Both the position numbers and the translations under genes were made by a program. The notes under the pieces were generated by a model. It searched no databases, had not been told where the DNA came from, and saw only the letters and a list, made by a program, of their open reading frames with translations. DNA of 64,000 nt from Lingula anatina (lineage: Eukaryota; Brachiopoda; Lingulata; Lingulida; Lingulidae): NCBI RefSeq assembly GCF_001039355.2, contig NW_019773513.1, positions 38,659-102,658 of the forward strand, given 5' to 3'. This document shows positions 13,424 to 24,800 of this stretch, one piece after another (the first letter of the stretch is position 1; every line of letters begins with the position of its first letter).

Positions 13424-16400
13424 AAGAAAGAGACCGACTGACTTAGGACTCCAATAACTTGCCCTATTCAATCATGATAGCAATAAAAATGCTCCATCAC
13501 AGAAACCTTGTCATACGCCCACATCAGCAGTTCAAAAGAGAGTACCAGACATTTTGAAATAAATGAGATAAGTGGAGATCAGACACTTCCCAATATATAA
13601 ATATATATACTAGAGCTAGCAATCAATGTCTTACAGCAGGACAATAACAAAACAGTGTCTTTGAGATCACAAATCAGTAATGTTGGACGTCTGCGACAGG
13701 TACAATTTCTCTATACTCAACTTGACTTTAACTACAGAACTGCCTTTGCACACACTCGTCTCTTAGTTTCCAAGTTTCTGGATCTTGGAAGGGGGTGCAA
13801 AAGGGATATTGTCACCACAAAAAATACCTATTTATTACCATTGTGGCTGCATAGTACATAATCCCCATATTTCACGAATAAATTTGGCACCGTCAGGGAG
13901 TCTACATGAACAATCTTATCATAGTGAATCCTGGCGATACAGGCAATAACAGGAAATTAAATACAACTCAGTGTTTCCTTTATATCTTTTCTGTATGAAT
14001 CCACAAAACTAGTCATCTCTCTCTAAAACCCAGCTCCTACACTAAATCCGAGGCCATAGACCAGTCTATATCTGATGACACAATTCAGACCAATTAATTC
14101 AAAACAGCGATAGTGACATAAAATAATCCATATTTTAATACATATGTAGTTCTGTATATAATTCTTAATAATTTCCTGGTATTCAGCATTACTGAGATTG
14201 GAATACAGAACATGACTTCGGTAGAACATAAATTGCACAATTAAGAACAATCTACAGTATTTCTGATGACAAAATTTAGACCAATCTATAGTTAATTTTG
14301 TGTATATACTTACCCTTGATTGTCTACTTTGCATGGCTTCAGGTGAATATATCTGGCTGGAAAAATTCCCTGAAAAATACAAAATATGTGCCTCTTTATT
14401 GTTTGATAAAAACAAGTAAGAAACTTTTTACAGAAGTATGAAGAGTTAAATTTATTTTCAAAGGAATGGAGAGGTGATGGTGGCATATGGTCCAGCTGAA
14501 CTTTTCGTTGGAAAACCTTTTTTTTTTGCAATGAAACATTCAATTATCATTGATTTATTGTTTTATTTATGTAAAGGTAGAATAATAATATGATATAGAC
14601 CAGAGAGAGAGCCTGTTTTTTTTTATACAGCTTTTTTTTTTAAATAATATCATAAATTGAACTGAAAGCATCTTGTCAAAGCAGTATGATTTGCAGTGAC
14701 AGATCACAAAAATGCATTTCTGACTCCACTAATTAATTATCTCATTTACTGAAAACTAATTTAAAATTAGTCTTGGTGGAATCCTTTCCATTATTTTTAT
14801 TATTTCGTTACAAAAACTAGTCCAAATATCTGTCTGTGACCAGGAAGTCTACATAGTTCTGTCTCACACTGACAGTCACGTAGCACAGATAAGGATGTAC
14901 CTTCTATACATAGTTACAATCTGATATACTAAAACAGCACACAATGATAAGCAGAGCATATCAGGACACAAGGAAAGTCTCAGCAAAAATGTCTTTTTTT
15001 TCCCATGTGCACATCTTTAAGCCTGAAATGATGGTCTGTATGGGGAAGTTGTTTCACCTGATTATACCTCAGGTGAGATCAGGTGAGACTGGGAGACTGT
15101 GACCCACTGAACCCTGGTATTATTTAGTCATTTTCAAAATTATTGCACGACACTGCAGAGACTTATGCAAGGCATTGAGTGCATTTTGGAATTTTTATCT
15201 TATCACTGCTAAATACTTGACATTATTTGGCTTTGGACAAAGTACTTATTAGAATTGCACAAGTTTTTTTTTACTATTTAAATTGATTTTTAATTTTTTT
15301 AGTAGTTTTGTACTATTGGATGTTTGATTTAAACTGATAACAACTCTAAGTATGAGATTCGAGTTCCACAATTAATACATGGTAAACAACACCAAGAATA
15401 TAATAAATTCCATTTTACCACCAAAAACAGAAAACGGGGAAATCATCATTTACCCCAGGTATAATACATTTGATGGGACTTTCCCTATCGAAATAAAGAG
15501 TTATTATCCCTTTATTCTTTTTCTAATTTTGAAAAAAAAAATCAGGCAATTATACAATTTTTCTTAGCAAAAAATCTTATTTAACTGCAGTCTGCCAAAC
15601 TTTCCCATAGGGTTTCTACATTCCAATCTGTCTATTTTTCAATATATATCCACATTGCCCCATCAAAGCACCTTGGTTTCTGAAAACCTACTGGTTTTTT
15701 CACACAGCCTATAAATATTTCATGAGGCTGTATTGTTCCTTGGTCTGAGTCACAGCTGTCTGCAGTCTTAATTCATTCTATTATACAGACTTATTACAAC
15801 TGAGTCTCACAAGACTTCAGCAGCAGCTGGGAGCTCTTTTTTTTCTTGGTGGATATTTTATTTTTTTTTTTCATTCTTCTTCTTTTTTTAAATATGGTTG
15901 GGGATGTGTAAGCCTTCTTGTAGTGTGGTGCCACCAGAAAGAAGACCAAACATACAGTCTGTGTCTCCATTCCCATAGATAGCATTGGTCTACGGACATT
16001 GACCCAACTCTGCAGGGACTCTCGCTAAGTGTAATCAGCTTAACCGAATGACTGCTTCCTCTTGCTACCAATGTACTCGTATAATCACCAGCTTTTCTGT
16101 ATTCTACTTAATGCCAGGAGGAGGCGTGTCATACAGTTAAGCTGATTGCAGTCAGCGAGAGTCTCTGCAGAGTTGGGTCCATCCATGTAGATCAATGGTG
16201 TCTATGGGAGTGAGACCTAATTCATGGGACTGAGTTCATATATGCTTGGTCTTTATTTCTAGATGTACATTTTGGACTACTTCAATTCAGGATAATTCCT
16301 TACTAGTCCACTAAAATAAAATACTTTGTGGTCTTAAACATTAACGGTCTTCTTTTTAATAAAACGGACCATATGTTTAATTTGTGTAGGCTATAACAGA

Positions 16401-18853
16401 GTAAAAAGTTAAAATAGACAAAACAGTTAAGACCATCTTTCCATCTGAAATTTTTCTGTGAAATTGGCCTCAGCTGCAAGCAACACAGCAGTAAGATGGT
16501 CTGTTAATTTGCTAAGTAAAACAGAACCACAGTAAGTTCAAGACATAAGTGTGTCATGGAGACCCGTCTCAGGTGTGCAATACTGGGTATTGCTCACCTG
16601 CCAGGTAAAACTGCAGGTAAGTCACACTTCCAGTTCACTGTATTGCCTGGAGATTACATGAACACATATCATATATAATACCTGTTCACCTGACTTTAAC
16701 TCACCTGTACAGGTATGACAACAGGTATGACATCACTTAAGATTGGCTGTCCAATTTTGTGTGGGACTTGCATGCATATCAAAGTGTACATACAAACCAC
16801 AAGTACTCGTTTATCTTGTAAAGCACTTTAGATGTGGGACTGATAATAATTTTCATTGAGGTTGAAAAAAATACTCATCACAATGGTAATAGCATCTTTG
16901 TTTGAGATAAGTGCAGGGGTCCAGTTAAGAATCATGCAGCTAAAAATAAAGCAATACCTTGATAACAATGGCTAAGCTGGAGCCAAAGTTGTGCAGAATA
17001 TGCAGTGGCACGCATACTGCAGTCATCATAATATAGAAAGCACTGAGAATAGATGGGCGCATTTCTAATGAAACTATCATTCAACATAGATCGATCCAAC
17101 TTTGTAAGGACTATTGCTGAATCAGATTTAATTTAAAAGATAAATGTGCCTCCTCTTGTCACCAAAATACTTGTCACCAGCTTTTCTGTATTCTACTCAA
17201 TGCCAGTTAAACTGATTGCATTCAACGAGAGTCCCCGCAGAGATGGATTGCGTACAATAGTTTTACTGGGAATGATCCCTCAGTCTAGATATACGTACAT
17301 AAATATACCTCTGCTGACATTCCTAAGGCCTAGCTGTTACGATGTCTTTGCTTTCACAGTGACCTGGTTTGTGTTCCTGATGTCTCCTACCAAACAACTG
17401 GCTTGTACTGACTATTTGCGCATTTCATATAACTCCCCCCCCCCCCCCACGCACTCTCTCAGTGATCAGTAGTTGCAGACTGATAAATAGCACATCTTCA
17501 AAACTAAAATTTAATGAACGGCTGCTCAGATGGGTATGAAATGGCAGTAATTGCCATAGAAATGGATTTCACCTTTATTGTATGTATATTAATACAAACA
17601 TGAATTAAATGTCCCCCCAAAATGTTCTGTTGGTAATTCTTCAAAATGCTGATTCAAAGGTTCTGGAAAGTTTACGGGATTTCTGTCTCTTTTTGTGAGT
17701 GTCTAAATATGAAAAAATAAAACATCAGTAACAGAAGTGGGGTATTTGAAATATGATAAGCAGCTACTCTACAAGCCAAGTGTACAGTTCATAGATGATG
17801 AATGTCTGGGACAAGGAATTATCTAACACCACAGACACTGTAGTGACAGCATAATACCCTCACTGTACTCAATACTCCTCTTTAGTGCCCCTGTCACACT
17901 TAAGTATGCACCTTTCATGTGACACTTAATTAAATTTAGATTTTTTTCTACTATCACTTTTGATAATCATAATGAAAGAAGGCTGAAAATATTTGGATTT
18001 TATATCATGTAGTGCTTCTAATCTTTTATCTTTTAGAATATACAGAAGCAAGGTGGGCACAAGAGCACTATATCTCAAATTATTGAAAAAGCCAAATAAA
18101 AATAATGCAAATTATAATGTTCTTGTCAAAACCATGATATATCTAACCTATATCACTAGGTATTAAAAAGTTCCAAAAAGGTTTTTTCTCTTATATTATG
18201 CAGGTATAAAAACAACAGCCAAATATCTTGATTTCTAGATAAATCTAAGTCTTTCATTCCTAAAATACATGTAGAAAGTTCTTTTAAGAGCTGTCCTGGA
18301 CCCCCCCCCCCCTCTGCCCATAAGGCAGGCACCATTAACTGCAGATCTAAATGACTGTTTTCATTAAAGTTGGCCTGCAGAGTTTCCTTGTTGTGTCATT
18401 AATACACTCTCAGCTGACTGAAAAATGATGAATATCCTGCTTGGTGAAAAAAAAAAAACAGACTGCTTCTTCTCAGCTTGCATACACGGACTGGTACATT
18501 GGATCAGAAGATAGTGAGTCATGGGGGGAAATAATGAGAAAAAATAAAGAAAAGGGAACCTTAAAACCAGGCACAAAAGATTTTTTTCTGCAAAAGCAGC
18601 ACAAATAAAAAGACCCCATCACTGCACTGCTTTTAGTTAAATGCAAAAGGCAACTTTATGATCTTCTCTAAATCTTCTCATTAAGAATTTGGATCACAGA
18701 TATTGTAATTACTGCTTTATTAACTTTTAGTACTCTCAGAAAACAAAATTATTAGAAGCAGCACAGACAAAGTAATGTAATAATTATAAAAGCTGGATAA
18801 ATTGCAATGTAATAATTATTGTTGTTAATATTATTATTATTAATATTCATGTG

Positions 18854-18896
<43 letters not shown>

Positions 18897-21800
18897 TGGA
18901 ATAATCACTGTATATTATGGTTGCTAAATGTGGGTCAAAATTATCTTTTCAGTTCAAGTCTCGCTTATTTCTTGGCAAAGATATTCATCATATGTTTTTC
19001 GCTCCAACTATGTTATCCAGGGCAGTTTAGTGGTAACAGGAAGTTTGCTTCAGAATAATTTTCGAGAAAATTGTTATGCAGACATAATGCCAAATCTGAT
19101 CTGATCTAACAAAAACTTTGACCAAACTTGCTATAAAATATTTGCAGTGACTGTGTCACAAACAGGTGTCACAGTGTTTTTCTCTGATCACACAAGGCCT
19201 TTCTCAAGGTGTGATATGGTAAATACAGAGGGCTAGTTTATAACATACAAGAAATATTGTTGTCCTAAAGGCATGTGTCTGTGTGTGGGTGTGTGGGAGG
19301 GGGGGCACCCAGCCTTGAACAAATATTTGTTCTCACCTCCAACTTTTTCCTTTCACATTATCTTTTCATATCAAAGTGAAATAACAAATCTACATTTGCA
19401 CCTCTCAGCTCTCTGCAGAGTGAACTTGTAGGAATAGAAATGGCACACAGTTTTATAGAGAAAAAAAACTTCGACAGAACAAGTCATGTGACATGACTCT
19501 TATGTCAGTAAGATGTATGTGTTGTTTAAACTATCAGTGTAGGATCAGAGTTCATACTTTTCAAGGTCTTAGGACTGAAACAGGAATTTTATGAAAAAAA
19601 AAAGAGAAAATGTACTCCATAAATTCCCATTACCTTAATATCCTTGTTCCTGGTTGAGGCCCCCCTGTACCAGCCTGGAAAACAATACAAAATTCTGTTA
19701 TGTAACACATATAGTGATATACCTGATACAATTCTTTTTGAACAAGGCCAAAGTACATTTCATTTTCTCAGATAAAAAGATTTATTATAGTGCTTGCTGT
19801 TAGAGGTGACAACATAGAGCATGGTTGTCTGTTTTATCTGTCCCACTTCTTTCTTTTTAACTGTTATCAAAACACACTCTGGACTAGAGATCAAAGCCCT
19901 TCAGTACAATGTGAAGTACTTCAGTCATTTGATCTTGTGTGCTCAGTAAACTGAGGGACACTGTTTGTCTTAGACAAGGAAGTTTGTCTCTTGATAAAAG
20001 CTGCAAAATCATTTAACACACAGGGTTTTTGTTTAGCTGTAAGAGACTTCCTCTGTGGATATGATGAAGGGGAGGGGGGATCACTTTATTTATATCGGGT
20101 ACAATGCTTCACTCCACATTCTTCCTTTGCTTGTATATTCGAGAAGGATTGAAATTGTAGGGAGTGAAGCAGGGAACCTCTATAAATAGGGGTGACGGGT
20201 GGGGAGGGGAGGTCTCATGCAGAAAACTTGAGGCTAATATTAAGAAATCTCAAGTATACAAATTCAAACAGCAGCAGCAGACCTATTGAAAATGTTGCTT
20301 CAAAGGGTGCTATCTTTTAACTTTTTTGAAAAGAAGGTCCTTGTAATAAATGAAAATAAAATTGTTCCAAAAAATTATATCCTATGCAATCTGTCCCTAA
20401 ATCTACACAATTAAATAAGTTAAATATTATCATACTGTTTTTATGATGTTCTTATTTCAGACTGTGCTGTGTTTTGCAGTTTTTTTCTTTGTTTACATAA
20501 AATAATCTGTTACCTGAACATTCTTCTAGAATCTGCACTGTCTCTCCTATCTCCAACGACAGTCCAAATCTCACGCACGAACCATCGAAGTTGTACACAG
20601 CTGGAAAGGAAAAAAGTTCAATAAATTATACCAAAGTTAGGGTAATTATTTATCTGACTTCAACTTGATTTTTTTTAGCGCAACTTTTTTTCCATACATG
20701 TCCTAACACTGACAAGTTTTTTATTTCTAACTGAAGACACCAACTCTCTTTATTATTGTCAAATAATTATCATTAATAAAAGATGCATAATTAACTGAGC
20801 TAAAAAGAAAACAGGCATTTTATGTCATATCTTTTTTCCAACAAACTTGCTAAAATGAAAAAAATTCATAACAGAAGCTTCAGTCAAGTTTATTATAGAT
20901 TTTTTTTTACTATATACTGAATTATTTCAAATACAATATCTTGTAGTTTTAGCCAAAGGGACCTTTAAATAGGAAAAATAATCATAAAATTCACCATATT
21001 TCCAAAATCAGTCACATTCTATTCAGTTTTAGGCACTGGCAACACAGGAAACTTAACAAACTAAATCAGATAATTTATTTTAGACAAACAAAAACAAACA
21101 AAAAAACTGTCAATTCAGTGGTGCAATTTGTGTTATCGGACTTCCAACTAAAACAAGAACAAATATGACCCTAGAGAGTCACCAAGTACACCCTGTGTGT
21201 CACATATTAACTGGAAATGTCAGAGACACACTGATAGTGGAGCTCAGTTAGCAGGGACCAGTGACTTCCAGGGTGATCAAATCTGATCCAGATAACAGGT
21301 AATAACTAGTTCAACGCTACATAAACCTTCCACTTCTCCCCCCCTCCCTCTCCGCCCCCATGACAGTTCTTATCAAACTAGAACAATTGAATGGGATGTT
21401 ATAATTCAGTGACATAGATATGTCAACTCTGGCATCCATTTGTTATGGAGTCTGGAGAAAAGACATGACATTTACGAATCTACCAGGCCTGTAGGGGCAG
21501 AGGCCTGCAATTAAACAGATTAAATCTTGGTTCCAAAGTTTTATTGCTAATTCCCTGCAGGGATGGTGGGTGTGGTAGGTGGGGAGACAAATAGGGGTTA
21601 AATGGCATCACTTTCAAGTGGGGTCGGCCATATTTGATCTGCATACCAGTTATTCTGTGGATCATCTGTTCTGAATACGGCCTTAGACTGGTTAATAAAT
21701 AACATTCTTTGTTTGTTTTAGCATCTATGTTGTCCCAAAGTCTCCTACCCCCAATGTTTGTGAATAAAAAAGGTACAATGGATGCATTCCAGGTCACACA

Positions 21801-24800
21801 TCTTACCTAACCCAGAAAACCTTCCCTAACCCAATATAAACAATAAGATCAAATCCTCCAAAAACCAAAAGAATTTTTGTAGTGTACTTATTATTGCTCT
21901 CAACTTATTTAAGTCCTGCTAAAAAATATTGAGACATCCAATCTATATTTCAGAGAAAGTTTATTTCTTTACCACAAATATTCAACCACAATTTACTTTA
22001 AAACATGCTCCTGATGTCAATGAGCTCTTTATTTGTACCAAGGAGAGTAAACAGTAGTTCAGAAAAAAAAAGGAAATTTGCTACTAGGACCCATACCCCT
22101 TTTAAAATCAGATCTGAAAATGTTTAAAAATTATTTTTAATTCTTTGACAACAAATTGGTAGACAATCCACATATTTGTATTAAGCTCTATCAGTTACCG
22201 TAGCTATGTTTGACACCATTTGTCAATCTTTTGTCAGTTCAATAACTCAATTTAATACCTTCACAATTCCCTACAATATCAGAAATCGTGATTCATTGTT
22301 TGTTTGATATAGATCTCCTAATGCGAAGAATAGGTTGAAATGTGATGTATTTACCTATCAGCTATGGGTTCAATCAAATTATAGAAATAAATATTAATGA
22401 AAAACTAGTGGATCAAAATAAGTATGTTTTCCACATACTAAATAACACCATTAATAAAAAAAAAAATCATAAAAGAAATTTTCCGTTGTATTGATGTTGT
22501 GCTGAACCAAGCTCTATAATATGACAGTGTCAGGTCATAGACCAGTGGGTTCAATACCCACATAAAATACATTCACAAGTCACCGATATTTCATAACAGA
22601 TCTGTGAGGTATGACTCACTGCATAATACACATTAGCTGTAACATTAGAAATCTACTGAGGTGAGGTTACTAACGTGACTGCTAATTTAAAGTAGATTTC
22701 AAGTGTCACATCATTTTAGCAGTCTGCCATGTTAAGCACTGTCCTAGACTGTCAATGCCAGTAAAAATCAGACCAGGACAGTGAATTTTCTGAAAAACAA
22801 TTACTGACCCAACCAGGCCAGTGGATTTTTTTCAGCTGTAACATGCACTCCAGTTCCTTTTATAAATGTTCAGGCTAAATGTTAAAGTCTTTTTTATAAT
22901 AACCTCTTGAAAACCTCATGTTTTTGTTCTTATCTGTAATAGGAAGCCTGTTTGATATCAATGTGTTAATTTAAGTATTTTTTTTTTAATTTTTAAACTG
23001 GACTTGGTCCAGTAAATTTTGATTTAAGCCAGTAGATCCTTAGACTATGGTGGCCAGATGGCAACCGACCCGAGTTCAAAAGTCTTTGGCACAAACTGTT
23101 TAGGGCTACATTTACCACCATTTCAACTCAGTTTGGAGAGAGACCATGTCTATCTTCACATCCAGTCATCAACTTCAGCAAGACAGGTGTTGTATCACAC
23201 TTGATGAGATTGACAACTTAATAGCATGGCTATTACACAAGAGACTCACCTAGATCATAGCCACGGGGGTGCGGGTGGGGGTGCACAATGACATATACCC
23301 CCTTCTCACCCCTCCCTACCATTTAATGGTTATATCTGCCTATAATATATAACAGTGATGTAACATGAGCTGTATCCACTAATATGGCTTACACTATTAT
23401 ATATTATATATTATGATGTGTACACGGGTGACAAGTGGGTTATAGAGTTATTACAAAGCTTTAATGTCAAGCACTGACTGGCAGCAATATGTTAACTAAA
23501 TGGGTGCGCTTCGCTATGCCGAAGGTTCGCTATGCCGAAGGTTCGCTGTGCCGAGGGTTCACTATGCCGAAGGTTCGCTGTGCCGAGGGTTCGCTATGCC
23601 GAAGGTTCGTTATGCCGAGGGTTCGCTGAGCCGAAGGTTCGCTATACCGAGGGTTCGCTATGCCGATTGTTTTTAAAAAGATGTTAATTTTACACACACC
23701 CAATAACTACAACAAGTTCGCCAAAAATAATTAGAGAATGTTTTCTTGTCAGTAATTTCCTAAATGTGGGTGACGCCCATAGTGCCAAAAATAATTAATA
23801 AATTAACTTACAGAACTGATTATTTAAAGCGATTTAAGATGTTTATGTCCATAAGGATAAACCTTCAATGCGTAGTTTTAACAAATTCAAATGGTACGGA
23901 TGGAAGAAGAGAACTTTTAAAACTCGTTTATTTTCAAGAAAGGCCACTGCTCGCCACGTTACATAACAAGCACAATGGGTGATGGGTAGCCTTTTTCGGC
24001 GCAGCGAACCCTCGGCACAGCGAACCATCGGCATAGCGAACCTTTGATTTTGGGGCTCCGGAAAAACTTAGCCAATTTTAGACCAATTTTCCGGTTTTGT
24101 CGGCACAGTGAACCCTCGGCACAGCGAACCTTCGGCACAGCGCGCTGTCCCCAACTAAATATCATAATCATTTCTATACACACCAGGCACTGCTGATATC
24201 ATTATACCATGACTTGAGACTAAACAATAGCTTTATTTGCCCTCTTAACTTGTACTACAACATTACAACATCCTACGAGTCTGAATCAATGCATGAGACA
24301 AAAAATATCTTGAAGCCCTTGGAAGCAGCTGTCATAAATATCTAAACAGTTCCAAAGGGTCTTGGGGTTCACTTTTCTTTTTTTTTTTTTTTTTATTTTT
24401 TATTTTATTTTATTTTATTTTTTTTGTGGGGGGGGGGGGGGTGGAGGTGGTTGGGGGGCTCTCTCTCAGAGGTCAAAAACTCTCACAGTACAGCAATGGA
24501 CACTGAATTACCCAGAGGAATTTCTGTGAATATCTGGTTAAATACATGTACATTCTCCCTGTGACCCTTGGGGGGGGGGGGGGGGGGAGGGGTCAGATAA
24601 AATAAAGTTTACCAGCCACTGTACCACCCTCCCCCCAGAGGCAACTCCATATTGAAGGATACAGAGGAAACACTGGTCCTGAAGTTCTTTCCACATCAGT
24701 TTTCCTGTTTTTTCGTACATCCAACTTGTACACATTAATAAAGCTGCTTCACAGGATTCTCCACAGAAATGCTGCAGGCAATAATCTTAAGCCACAGAAA

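Larger units (their letters stand above)
11253..18372. repeat. Duplicated segment, copy B
   Basis: This is the second copy of the intronic segment, starting right after the N at 11252 and ending near 18372, where sequence unique to the window begins. It differs from copy A by small substitutions, microsatellite lengths and absence of the ~1.45 kb insertion. It carries the second SH3 exon at 14314-14369. Confidence 0.85.

Noticed and set aside
22540-22560. GGTTCAATACC resembles a tRNA/SINE box B
   Set aside because: No box A at the right distance and no cloverleaf with paired acceptor stem could be drawn, so no tRNA or SINE is called.
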